A stretch of 64,000 nt of DNA from Azolla caroliniana (GCA_043228905.1 JBHGNT010000015.1:18972001-19036000), one strand, 5' to 3'; shown: positions 32,413 through 47,469, counted from the first letter of the stretch. Notes: generated from the sequence alone by a model not told the origin. Translations and numbers: made by a program.

Positions 32413-34310
32413 TAATGATGGCTATAGATGTATGGGGGGTGCTCTTAATGTGATGGAAAAGGGTTTTAGGATGGAGGTATAATATTAAGGGGGGGATTTG
32501 GGTGAGATTTTGAAAACTTAGTTTTAACTAAGAGGGCATGTATGGACTTGGATGTTGTCCAACATATGAAGGGGCATGAGATGCTAGTAAGCTCAGGATC
32601 TAGTACTAGATCCTTATAGTTTTTTTTAAAGAAATTATGAATGCCTAAATTTGGGGTATTTTTAGTGTATGTAAGTTAAATGATTGTAGGGTTAAGAGTA
32701 GTTTTGGGTTGATATAGGAGTGTTCTTATGAAAAAGGTAAATATTGGTATAAATTGAGAGGTTTTCGAAAGCAATTAAATGAAAAAAGTAAGTTTTCTAG
32801 GTTGATCCATATGTCTAAGAAAGGTAGCCTAGAGGGGTAAGTTTGATACAACTATTTGTGTGTAAAGGGTAAAAGTCAAGATATTCTAAAAGCTGAGATT
32901 TGGTGCATGTCCAGACCCCAAATGTATCATCAATATAACGGGTGAAATAGAAGAGATGGGGGGCGGTGGTTGTAAGTTTTTGAGATATACTAAAAAGAGG
33001 TAGGCATATATGACTCAGAAGTTGCTACTCATAGCTGTACCTTTTATTTGCTGGTTAGACTACGTTGTCAAAAGTGAGATAGTGGTATTCTAAAATAAGG
33101 GCAGTAAGGGTATACATGATATTAGTTTGAGGGGAAAAAATGGGGTGTGATTATACTACGTAAGGCTTGGAGTCCTAGTTTAGGGGATATTGGGATAGAG
33201 ATATTCTACGTCAAAAGTGAATAAGAAACTATTAGGTGGTGGGTGTACGTTTTTTAGTGATTGGATTAATGTGTGGGAGACTTTTAGATATTGTGGTTAG
33301 AGAAGAAGTATTGGTAGAAGTTGGGTGGTGTAACCACTTGAATGTTTGTTCAAATGAGTTGTTATATGAACAAATGGATCGAAAACCCGTAGGGGTTTTG
33401 TGTAACCTAGGGGGGAAGTAGATGTTGGATACTTGATATCCTTTTAAAGGTTTGTGGAGGATGAAATTGGCTTCAGTTATGGACAGTGTACCTAAGTCTT
33501 TTGTTATTATATTATTGAGGCGGTATAATAGTCCTTACAGGGGGGAAGTGGCTAACTCCCTTATAGGTGGTAGAATATGAGAGGTGTTCTATAGCTTTGG
33601 TGTAGTATATGTCTTTATCGAGGATACATACGCCTATATTTTTATCAGCTAGGAGGATGATGATTTGTTTGTCGTTTCGCAGGTTTTTAAGAGCTCTAGA
33701 GAGGTGGTATGGGATTCTAATGTTTTTGGGCTTAGAGTTGTTTACTATTTGGTTAAGGATGTGTTGGTGTCTGTTTATGATGAGAACTAGGGGTGGATAT
33801 TCTATGGGTGGTAGCCAACTAGGGCTAGGTAGTTTGGAAGGGTTGAGGCAAAATGAATCTGTATCCTTGAAAATAAATGTTTTAGTTTGAGTGATCAACA
33901 AAGGTGCATGAATTCTTTTAGGATATTGTTGGGAGAGAGTGGTGGGGATGGTGGGATGTCCTTAAGGCTTAGGCTAAGCAGTTGTGTTTCATTTTTAGTG
34001 AGTTTATGTTTAGAGAGATTTGTTCCTACTCATAATCCTTTGCTTACTAGAAAAGGTTTCCAAAATTTGGTTCGATGTTTTGTATTATAGGATTTTCCAG
34101 TATGTGGAAGGAAGGGAAAAGATGTTTGTGTTTTACCTAACCACATATGTGTCTTGGGTAGAGGGGGGCCTATAAAGTAGATAAAACAAACGTTTACATG
34201 GGTGTAAGGTGTGTCTAAAATGTTTATTAACACGTTTAGCGCGCCTAGCTACCCATTTTTTGGCTTACTAGATTATGGGTCAACTAATGGTTTTTGAGGG
34301 TTCCACACTT
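32413..34310 (-). pseudogene. Penelope-like element with reverse transcriptase remnant (left arm of inverted pair)
   Basis: On the minus strand the open frame 33901-33512 contains NLRNDKQIIILLADKNIGVC and IEHLSYSTTYKG, the pre-fingers signature of Penelope-like reverse transcriptases (xxADKNxGVxxxDKxxYxxxxxxHLxxxxTY). Further along come a decayed primase-like LYPNIPKLGLQALR motif and the intact catalytic FTRYIDDTFGVW (YIDD codons at 32926-32937). Stops and frameshifts interrupt it, so it is not functional. Its 3' end lacks the hammerhead and runs directly into the truncated copy at 31549-32412. Its 5' part (34030-34310) is the mirror image of the copy starting at 34405. Confidence 0.8.
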
Positions 34311-34404
34311 CCACACTCCCACCTCACACCCTCATAACTTAACTATTTATCCCCGACATAAAAACCACAAAAACTCATCACATAACAAAACAACCCCAAC
34401 ACCT

Positions 34405-36350
34405 CATCCCCATAAAAAAGCACTAGGTCACCCACAATCTAATAGGCCAAAATATAGGTAGCTAGGCATGCTAAATGTGTTAAATAAATATTTTGGACAC
34501 GTCTTACATCTAAGTAAACGTTTGATTTATCTATTTCATAGACCCCCCCTTTACCCAAGACACATATGTAGTTAGGTAAAACACAAACATATTTTCCCTT
34601 TCTTCCACATACTAAAAAAATCCCATAATACAAAATGTCGAACCAAATCTCTAGTAACCAAAGGATTATTAGTAGGATCCATAATATCTCGAAATCCTCT
34701 CTAAAAATTAAAGCCAACTCCTTAGTCTAGGTCTTAAATACATCCCACCATCCCCGCCACCTTCCCCCAACACCATTATTACAGAATTCACCCATTTATG
34801 CAGATCACTTAATACTTAAACACTTTTTTAGAGATGTCGATTCACCCCCACTCAGTCCTTTCAAGTTAACAAACCCTAGTGGGCTACCACCTACAAAATG
34901 TTCACTGCTAGAGTCCATAATAAAAAAGCACCAACATATCCTTAGCCAAAACCTCCATAGCACTAGTCCCAAAACCACTAGGGTACCATACCCACCTCCT
35001 TAGAGCCCTTGATACCCTTTGAAAAAACAAACAAATCATTATCTTCCTGGCCGACAAGAATATGGGTGTTTGTGTTTTGGACAAGGACACTTATCATGCC
35101 AAGGCCATGGAACAACTTTCAGACACCACCACTTATAAAAAAGTGACACACTTTCCCTTAGAAGAACTATTATACTGACTCAATAGTATAGTTAAAAAAA
35201 CTTAGGGACACTCTCTATGACGGAAGCCAACTTCATCCTTCACAAGCCATTGAGAGGATATCGTGTATCCAATATCTACTTTCTCCCAAAGGTGCTTAAG
35301 GCACCAATTGGTTTTAGGTTTATATGTTTGTAATGTTTGTATAATGACTCTATTTTCAAACAAACCTCCAAATGGTTACAACACTAACTCCTACCCATCC
35401 TACTTCTCTAGCCTCAATATTTTAAGGATTTACACTTTCTTATGCTAAAACTACATCCTCCTTCGGATAGCTTCCTTTTTCCCTATGATATAGAATCACT
35501 CTACCCAAGCATTCCTCCCAAAGTAGGTCTAGAAGCACTACGGAAAATTATCTAACCCCTCTAAAGCTAACCATATATACACTCTTAGTGCGGTAGTCCT
35601 AGATTACAATGTCCTATCCTTTGACTCACAAATCTATCAACAAGTCGAAGGAATTGCAATGGGTAGGAATTTCTTCGGAGTCTATGTTTGTCTTTTCCTA
35701 GCCCACTGAGAAAAAAATCCCAACAAACCCCTGATCTCTACGTTTTCACTAGATACATAGATGACGCTCTTGGAGTATGAACTGGTACTAAACCCCAACT
35801 CCTTAGGTTTCTAACCTTCTATAGTTTACACACTAATCACTTTTTTAAACTCACTAGACAAACCTCACTCACTAGGCTTGCTTTTTCAAATCTATGGACT
35901 AACTTAGAAAACTCTCGATTCACCTTTAATTGCTTCCGAAAACCCCGAAACTCTTACCAATATCTACCGTTCTCATCCGACCATCCCTTCCATGTAAATA
36001 AACACTATCACTAACAAGTTAAAATGATACCTCATTAGGCCCACAACTCATTGACATACCCAAACCCTTTATATGTTGGACTAAGTTCAAATCATTTCGT
36101 TCCTACTTAGTAAAAACTAACTTTAAAAGATCCCCAAATCCCCCTCAATAACTATATCCCTATCATCATTTACCCCCTTTCATACCCATAAATCACTTTT
36201 CTATCTCTCTCCCTAACTCCTCTTTTCGTACATTTACACCCCTCTCTTTCTCTCACTCCATACTATCATCCCCCTCCGCTCCTATGTAAGCCTCTCCACC
36301 TATTGCATATGGTCATTTGGTGCTGAGGAGCTCCTATGGTGAGGGAAACT
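34405..36350 (+). pseudogene. Penelope-like element with reverse transcriptase remnant (right arm of inverted pair)
   Basis: Plus-strand translation, with stops, gives FLADKNMGVCVLDKDTYHAK then EQLSDTTTYKK (around 35044-35140), IYFLPKVLKAPIGFRFI, YDIESLYPSIPPKVGLEALR, QVEGIAMG (35641-35664) and VFTRYIDDALGV with YIDD at 35754-35765. This is the motif order of Penelope-like RTs, including the LPKxHK and QxxGxAMG blocks. No endonuclease domain follows; a CT-rich tail with CCCTAAC and a hammerhead-like motif (36309-36354) ends the copy. It lies head-to-head with the copy at 32413-34310 across about 95 bases. Confidence 0.8.
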
Positions 36351-36354
36351 AATT
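36309..36354 (+). ncRNA. Second hammerhead-like motif at the 3' end of the right PLE copy
   Basis: Plus strand: ATGGTC (36309-36314), core CTGAGGA (36323-36329, matching CUGANGA), helix II with CTC/GAG (36331-36333 and 36341-36343) around a CTATGGT loop, intact GAAA (36345-36348) and then ACTAAT in the place of the palindromic ACTAGT of the other copy. The 3' strand of helix I is missing because the element copy ends here. Core residues differ from the 30995-31048 copy in opposite places, so the two together reconstruct a standard hammerhead consensus. Confidence 0.5.
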
Positions 36355-38732
36355 TTCTATGTAATCCTTCCTAAGATGAGATATAACCCACCACCATTCA
36401 AGTTTGTTCAATGCTTGGGATGCAATATTATGAGGTAGTGATTTATACAGACCAGTTGCCTTTCGTAAGTTTCTCACAACTCCCCAAAGTTTGTGTACTC
36501 TCAATGTGTTCAACATGTAAATGGATCTTTTAATGTAGACTGTCGATCCAATACTTGAAAAGCATGCAGTTACATCAGGCAATCTTAAATTCAATAGCGC
36601 ATTTTGTATCTTGTAGAGATCGTAAAATTAAACGTTTCTTTTGCAAGCAAATCACTCGTGAAGCTAACAAATTAAGTTAAAACTGCTTGATGATCCAGGT
36701 CAGAGGGTATTGATGACCAGTTGTAAAAGAGTTTTCTTCTGCAAGAATATGATAATGAAAATACATGGGGGGTATGAAATCAGTATACAAAATGGAGACC
36801 TGTCTTTATGAAATTTAACAAACTTCAATAGAACCACCAAAATATAACAGGATGGGGGTTCTAAGCTCTTGGGGATTTCTCATGTTTCTATCCACATCAT
36901 CGTTCATCTTTCAATCGCTTTTAATGAGTTCAAATATGACTTCCTTCCTCTGGTCTTTTGTCTCCTAATGATAATATGTGAAGGAATCAGTACGGGTATT
37001 TGGTAACACTGAAATGATTAAGGATAGTATGTGTTTTATTTCATTTTATTTGGTATATCTATCTGATCTGCAGTTTAGTTGGTAAACTTTTCATTTCTTT
37101 TTCATGTGTTTATATTGTCTTCCTACAGGATTTGTCAAAGCTTAATAGAGATTCTGCTTAGGTTATCTTCCTAAGTGCTCATGCGAAGGAAACATGCCTT
37201 CAACATGAGAATACAGTGCCTATTAAGCCATGGAAACTTGAATCAGATGACACATAAGTCATCTGGATCTCCTCCCATTCTTTGAATGCAAAGTGTGTTA
37301 TTCCACCATTCTTGTTGATTTCAGTTAACTTTGTTATGGATTTTGTTTTTGTCTTTTTAACATAAATCTACACAGATGTTGCACAATTTCAGCTGGCAGA
37401 CATTCAACAAGTAGTGGGGTGACCATGATATACCAAGTGAGTTCTTAATGCGAACAAAAGACTATCAAAGGTTACACCTCGTTGTTGACCTTTATGAGTT
37501 TTTAACAATTTGTTATAGAAATTCTTTGGCTGATTCGTGTGATGTTCCTTGACCATTGGCAGGAAAATGCATGAATTGAAGTCTCAGAATCCATTTGTCT
37601 GGAGTTGAACTAGGCAGGAAATCTGTACCTCTAATTTATTCTGTGCGAATGGAATCTTTAAGGTTCTCATACTTTGCCAATTTTGGTTAGGAATCCTAGT
37701 GAGACTTGAGTTTTTGTTTAACCCCTTCCCTTCGAAAGAAAGGCTAGATACAGTTTTGTCAGTTCAGGTGGTTATTGTTTAATATTACATATGGTTAGTA
37801 ATCAGATCTTTATAACCGAAGATGCTCATGGTCAACCCAACCCATAGTGGAAAATCATATTCTTCATGCTGCCTTTCTTATATTACCTCTATAGAAGGTC
37901 ATTAATATCAAGATGGCAGACTGAGGTTTTAATCTGCTTTTGAAAGGCCCTTCCAATTGACCCTATTAACCATAGCGATTTTTGCAAATTACAACTATAG
38001 CATAAATTTCATTTAACAAAGCTCTATACTTAGCTCTTATGATCCGAAGGTTATTTCTCATGGGATGCATTTTGATATATATCATAATGTTCTTCTACCC
38101 ATAGGTTTCATGAATCCTTGAAACTCATTTTGGATCAAGAAGGCACAGGGATTTTTTGTTGCATTCTCAATGCTTATCAATGCACTTGGGTTTATTTATG
38201 TTGCATATGTGGAGGTTATGGTCATAGTTCACTGCCTTGGTTTACGAAATAATCTTGGACATTTCAGGGTGGTTTTAGTTAGTAGTTATATGGGTATTCA
38301 ATCAAGATTGAATGACAGTTGATGGGAAATATTGTGTTGACACTTGATCCAATATCAGGCATATTTAGAAATGGTGACATTTCATCCAGTATAATGTACC
38401 AAGCTACTTTTTCTGTATGTGACAATTCTCATATTGTCTTGAGTTCTGTAAGTGATTATGTGCATGATAAATTTAGTAGACCTACTGTAAAATATACATT
38501 CTAGAAGCCAAAGTTATGTCCCATAATTTATACATAAACGCATTCTTTCTTTCCCCTTGAGGAACAGGCAGACAGAAAGAGATTGCGTAATCTTCATCAT
38601 CGACAACTTGATGAGAATGAACTAGTTACAAAGAAACGCCACTGGGGAAGACCATCAATCGGTGAAGACACCATTTTCTATACAAACTCTTACCTATCTA
38701 TTTACCTATCCATTAAATATACATGCTGTCAT
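36351..38732. other. Unassigned stretch with exon-like pieces
   Basis: No gene could be identified. On the plus strand, 38568-38661 is bounded by CAG and G|GTGAAG and reads ADRKRLRNLHHRQLDENELV then TKKRHWGRPSIG; 38105-38215 has two overlapping open frames, one strongly hydrophobic (GFFVAFSMLINALGFIYVAY). These could be the end of an unknown gene convergent with the CDPK, or a decayed one. The minus-strand frame at 36349-36594 has no family signature. Confidence 0.3.
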
Positions 38733-41851
<3,119 letters not shown>

Positions 41852-42276
41852 GGCTCCTCAATGATGATGAACGAAGCGGTGATGTGATTATCGCAATGTG
41901 ATGATGATGCAAAATGGAATGGATGGAAAGGAAATGCTTTTGTTGTGTTTGCAGACAAGAGGTATTTCCTGTTTAGGGTTTGCAAAGTATATGTTTTCTG
42001 TTTGTGTTCTTCTTCTTCTTCTTGTTTGTTTGTTTGTTTGTTTGGTTTGTTAGGATAACAAGAGCAAAAACAAAAAAAAACAAGGAAGAGGGGGGGAATC
42101 ATGGCTTTCCTCTCATACATTTAAAAATGAAAAACAAAGGATCAAAAAATGAATGGAAGACAGAAGGAAAGCTTGATCACGCGGACCTTCTCTTTCTCTC
42201 TGTCTCTCGTGATTCTTACAAAATCTTATAAAATCAAATTCCCCTGCTCCCCAAAACATAACAAAACAAACCTGGT

Positions 42277-42556
42277 TTTCTTTATTTCCCTAAATGCCCC
42301 TTCAGCTTTTATGTTTCCAAAAAGAAAACCTAATTTTCTTTATTTCCCTAAATGCCCCTCCATCTTTTATGTTTCCAAAAAAAAAAAACAAAGTTATTTT
42401 CTTTATTTCCCTAAATGCCCCTCCAGCTTTCATATTTCCCAAAAAAAACAAACTGATTTTCTTTATTTCCCTAAATGCCCCTCTAGCTTTTATGTTTCCC
42501 AAAAAAAAAACTGATTTTCTGTATTTCCCTAAATGCCCCTCGAGCTTTTATGTTTC
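42277..42556. repeat. Five-copy minisatellite, period about 60 bp, upstream of the CDPK
   Basis: TTTCTTTATTTCCCTAAATG occurs near 42277, 42337, 42399, 42459 and (with a G change) 42518, each followed by CCCCTCCAGCTTTTATGTTT-like sequence and an A-run of variable length; a degenerate sixth unit is near 42645. Because the unit is close to a multiple of three it produces long spurious open frames on both strands (FFISLNAPPAFMFPKKK-like). It lies about 430 bases upstream of the CDPK start, in its promoter region. Confidence 0.9.
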
Positions 42557-44766
42557 GGAAAGACCCTCTCAAGCAGGAGTCGGATCATATTTGCTCATTT
42601 CATCATCTCCTCCTGTCTCCCCGAGAGTTTCTCTTTTTATCTTCCCGCCCAAATGCCCCTCATGCTTCTCATATCTTTGTGTACCCAAAACACCCACCCT
42701 CTCCAGCACACTATATATGTGCTCAATTCACCCCCACCCCCCCAAACACCCTACCACGCAAATTATATGGCCAAATCGAAAAAGATGTTTAAAATTTTAT
42801 GTGTTGATGGTAACAAAGTTTCAATTAAATAAAGGTAGAGCTAGCATGTGTTTTCCGTCATTATGTTCGAGCTTATCTAAAGTTTTAAAAAGGAGTTGTT
42901 GAGGCCAGCGATCACACAATTTGTCATTACAAAAAATAGTACAATAGGACGTGTTTCAAAACAAGTTGCACATTGCCATAATCCTTTCTTTTTAATCATG
43001 GATTTTGAAAGCATTGTCGTTACACATAAAGATCTAAGACTTTGATATGGGAGCCAATTACAAGTCCAAAAAGCGTCTAAGCATACTATCTCAAGCAGAT
43101 AATTACAACTACAACAACTAGATTATAGTTTGAAGAAAAAACAATGTTTTGTTTCAAGTACAATATTCAAAGAGTCAAAAAGTAAACCATCTTTCCACTT
43201 GTCTATATCTTATTGATATTAATTATTATATATATAGAATTAAATTAAAACAATTTTTTCACACACTCTCCATCAACTAGATATGACAAGCAAATCAATT
43301 ATACCGAAGTAAATGCATTTAAAGTTGAATGTATAACCATACGATCATGTTGTGGTAAAGGTTGTAGTTCAATGGGTTGATATTGTGCTCATTAAAATAT
43401 ATTCACACTATTAACTTTGAAAATCAACACTTGAATATTATGATTAAAACTACAAGTTTAATTGTTGAATCCTAAAGAATGGCGTCACAATTAAATTACA
43501 AATCGCTTTCCATTCTTTTACTTTCCAACCCAGTAGTTTGCTCTCCAAAGTTTAGCTTTGCAAGTTCGCTTTCCACAACCCAAGAGTTCTATACTAGAGT
43601 GGATGATAGATATTACAATTCATTGAGTGGAGGTGTTGACCTCAATGAACATGTTTTCAATGGAATTGTTGAACTTGGATCTCTTCGAAGTTTGGATGCT
43701 AAATTGCATATACACTAGGTGATTCCTACAAAATGAATCTTCATTATGATGGCAATTGAAGATGGTGAGCAACTTGAAAGGTCCATCTAATTAAAGTGAT
43801 AAACCACCACAAGGTTTAGAGTGCAAACCATGAGGTTGATGGGAGATAAATGTAGAGAAATCATAAGAGATTAATGACTAATATTTCTTGGGGATGACAA
43901 GATATGCAAAGTTTCATATGGATTACAAAATTGCATGTGCCACAAGTGCAAACATATAGACATACATATGGGCTCACCATTTATTAGTATCATAACAATG
44001 CCATGTTGGTAATGAGGAAGGAATGTCTATTGGACTCTTGTTTTGGCACTACAAAAGCGTGGGTTCTTCTAGATTGCCAAACCACTATAATAAGCCAATG
44101 ACACTCTAGACCATAGCAAGCACACTTCTTTCCTTGAGAATAATATGTCATTCTCCCACCATACAATATTTGCCTTCAAGATGATTTCTTGTATGTAGAT
44201 AAGTGTTATGCCTTCATTAATAGAAAATTGGACATTATGCTCTTTACTTAACAATACTTAGAAATATTGTTATGACTAACATTTGATAATTAAACTAAAG
44301 AGCTAAAAAATGCTTGAAGAATACGAATACAATGCAAAAGCAATACGAAAACCTTGTTAGAATGTTAATTTGTATGTTCCATTCATAATACAAGGATGCA
44401 TCAAGTCCATCCATAAGATGAGAATACATCTGAGTTTGATTGATAAAGAATATTTGAAGAGCCAATCCAATTCATAGGCTGCCCAAATTTAACGAGTTAC
44501 AGTTGTGATGATAAACCATCTCTCAATGACCATCTTAAAACCCCAATTGATAACCAGAAATCTTGGCCTCTCATGGGTACCTATCGAGTGATTTCATTGA
44601 ATAAGGTTAGGGCATGGGGATAGAAATAATGTTCCTGAACATCTCCAACAGCACTAATTATGCATACATGGGTCAACCCATCCCCTTCGCCTGCCAATTT
44701 AGCATTTGTCTCACAGATTTCATGAGGTCATGGCATCATGATACATGAAACATTTCTGGATGTATT
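42557..44766. other. Intergenic, nothing recognised
   Basis: AT-rich, no domain-bearing frame. The 79-codon frame at 43479-43718 begins with a possible targeting-like sequence (MASQLNYKSLSILLL) but shows no family signature or splice context. Confidence 0.45.
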
Positions 44767-47097
44767 CTATATGGAATCCTCAGAATATGAAGAAGGGAGT
44801 GTTTTACGCATCAAGTGCCGACGACGTTGAAGTGTCAGGAGAGTGAGAATATTATCAGTCTCGATAATCTTATAACCATATTTCTTGTACATGTTGAGTG
44901 GTACTTTATCGATTATTCGACAATGAAGGTACATCTCTCTACAACCCATCTGAACTGCAAGCTCTTCGGCAGCCTGTAAAAGCTCCCTTCCAATGCCTCT
45001 CCTGATTAGGTCGACAATCCACACACTATGAGATCACAACACATAGAAACACATGGGACAACAAAATACAACCTTATTACATACATGTGTGTACTAATCA
45101 CACCTTAATAAAGACATCTAGACCAAATGGAAGGAAATGAGCAAATGGGGCTATCTCTAGCCATAATGACTCCATGAAATGCTAGCTACCCTATCAGACC
45201 AGTTAATCCTATTCTAAACCTATTGTCATGCCCATGATATCCAGCCTAGACTGGTAAACTAGATGGCCATCCACAAGTTAGTCTCTTGCCAAAATAGCTC
45301 AGGGTAGCTAACACTGTGTACCAGCTAACCCTAGGTGTGTGTCCAGATACATCCAAAGGGGGTGTCCACCAAATGGTTTTAAATGAGCTAATGAGCTCAT
45401 CTCTATCCTAAATGGTTGAGTGATTTAAGATACAGATAACATACACAACCAACAATATTCTGAGGAATGCTACATAGACACAACAAAGAATCAACCTAAC
45501 ACTGTGTACAAGCTAACCTTAGGTGTATGTCCAGATACATCCAAAGAGTGACCACCAAATGGTTTTAAATGAGCTAATGAGTTCATCTCTATCCTAAATG
45601 GTTGAGTGATTTAGGATAGAGATAACACACACACAACCAACAATATTCTGAGGAATGCTACATAGACACAACAAAGTATCAAGTCTGAGATGAAGGGAAA
45701 CAACGAAAGAAAAACCTTCTAAATTTCTTGCTCACAGCCATGTTACTGAGAAAAGGAGCATCGACAGGTGGGTGAGGAGTTTGCATATCCTTGGGCTTCC
45801 CCAATGCATTGAAAGAGAGCTCAACGGCGCCAACCAATAACCATCTCTGAGATTGAGACTCAATGTTATCACCATCACCAACATTATTAGCTTTACTACT
45901 GCAATCATTATTATTATTATTGGTTGAGAGTTGTTTGGATGGGGCATAAAGGGCAACCAGAGTGACTGCATGAGGGAGGCATGCCTGCCGCTCTCTCAAA
46001 TATGTGGCGAGGATCCAAGCGAGGGCAGGCCGGTAAGTCAAAGGGCCCCACATAAGCTCCGAGTAGGAATCCGTCAAGAGATCCTCCACATCACCGAGTT
46101 GCTCCAATCGCAATGCTCGAATGATGACACACCCCCCGCTTCCTTTGTCTTGTTCTTTCGATATTTCCCGGATAACCTTCCATTTCATGATCAATTTTAC
46201 CTTCTCTTGTTCGATCGGATTTAGTGATTGAACCGACATCGGCATAGGATCAAGACTTAACTGAGATTTGTCGAAAGGAAACCTTCTGATTTCGCTATTA
46301 ACTAACCCTACAACATCAAAGTAACCATCATCGACTTGTTTTTCCAGATTATGCCTGCAATTAACCTGGTATTATGATTATCCATTTCCTTCATTTATAT
46401 TTCAGCATTGTTTAACCCTACATTATCATCTCAATTCATTACCCTGGTTCAGATTTTGCCTTTACTTTACCATTATGTATCTTAGTTATCGGTTTCCCTG
46501 GTAATTAGCTCTAAACCATCATTCTTGACAGTTTCGGTCTGGATTTTGCATTTAATTTATTGTCCCCTTCCTTTCAGATTTCTTCATTACTTAACTCAAA
46601 GATATAATCACTGATAAACTCCCTAGTTCGGCATGTTTCCTCTGTGATCAACCCTAACCTATTCATTTGAGCTTAACCTAGATGTTTGCAATAGATTTTC
46701 TTTCCGATTTCCCACAGTTTATTCCGGTAGTAGTAGTAGTAGTAGTAGTACCTGGATTAGAAACGACTTCTGAATCGTCATCTTCTTCTTTTGGTTGTGC
46801 TTGTTGTTGTTGTTGTTCCTTTTCTTCTTGGTCATGGCTTAGGGATGAGGCGTGGGCAGAGGCGGATGGGAACTGAGAGCATGGGGCGGAAGTTACAGCG
46901 AAACATGCATCATAACGATACATTGGAATCCGATGAAAAAGCATGGAAATGGGGAAGAAGGATCCATGGCTGCTGCTTGGGGGGGAAGCATTGGAATGAG
47001 CTGCGGCGCGACAACGAAGATGCTGATGCTGATGCTGATGATGATGATGATGCAGATTATGCAGGTGAAGAGGAGGAGGAGGAAGGCAAGTTCCCAT
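44767..47097 (-). CDS. GNAT-family N-acetyltransferase, probably plastid- or mitochondrion-targeted
   Basis: Three exons: 1 = 47097-46752, 2 = from about 46301 or 46334 to 45716, 3 = 45001-44767. The ATG at 47097 (MGTCLPPPPLHLHN) opens a His/Ser/Ala-rich, acid-poor segment like an organellar transit peptide, then a Gln/Glu/Asp-rich linker. The catalytic part reads CVIIRALRLEQLGDVEDLL, then WLLVGAVELSF, FLSNMAVSKKFRR joined to RRGIGRELLQAAEELAVQMG (acetyl-CoA motif R-R-x-G-I-G), YLHC and YKKYGYK. The exon 2-3 junction AG|G is clear. The exon 1-2 junction is not: the obvious acceptor TTGCAG (exon from 46354) shifts the frame by one; acceptors AACAAG (46334) or GGTTAG (46301) restore it, giving 399 or 388 residues. 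Exon 2 carries an Asn/Ser-rich insert between the beta strands. Substrate unknown. Confidence 0.8.
45307..45683. repeat. Tandem duplication inside the second GNAT intron, period about 186 bp
   Basis: CTAACACTGTGTACCAGCTA near 45310 recurs near 45498; both copies run through TGTCCAGATACATCCAAAG, ATGGTTTTAAATGAGCTAAT, AACCAACAATATTCTGAGG and end with GACACAACAAAG. The second copy abuts the splice donor of exon 2 (45715). Confidence 0.85.
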
Positions 47098-47111
47098 GAA
47101 AAACTTAAAGC

Positions 47112-47226
47112 AGAAGAAGAAGAAGAAGAAGAAGAAATGAAAGAAGAAGAAAAAGAAGAAGAAATGAAAGAAGAAGAAGAAGATGAAGAAGAAGAAATGA
47201 AAGAAGAAGAAGAAGAAGAAGAAGAA
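47112..47226. repeat. (GAA)n array just upstream of the GNAT start codon
   Basis: Nearly pure GAA with ATG interruptions, ending 15 bases before the ATG at 47097; on the gene's strand it is a CTT-rich leader. The long acidic open frame on the plus strand here (and the Phe-rich one on the minus) are artefacts of this array. Confidence 0.9.
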
Positions 47227-47469
47227 GGAGATGATAGTTGGAGTTGAGTTTAGCTTAGTTTTTAAAAGAGTGGATGGGGGTGTGTTCAAAAGAGGGTCAT
47301 CCTCGGGTGCCCGGGGCCCGACTGCGCCCCCCCGCTGCTGATGTGGCGCTGGCTAATTGGTCGCTTGTGCTGATGTGGACATGTTCCTCCGCCCCTCACA
47401 TTCACGGGGCGGACATGACATGGCTTTGCTTGTGTTCACACACGTTCGACGTGTTTGTCATTCTTGGTT

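Noticed and set aside
42294-42902. 202-codon plus-strand open frame upstream of the CDPK
   Set aside because: It arises from a 60-base minisatellite whose length is a multiple of three; repeated FFISLNAPPAFMFPKKK-like units are not a protein signature.
43479-43718. 79-codon frame starting MASQLNYKSL
   Set aside because: Could mimic a targeting peptide but nothing else supports it; AT-rich on both sides.
46852-47247. 131-codon acidic open frame on the plus strand (poly-Glu)
   Set aside because: It is the (GAA)n array and the complement of GNAT exon 1 read in a shadow frame; composition is wholly repeat-driven.
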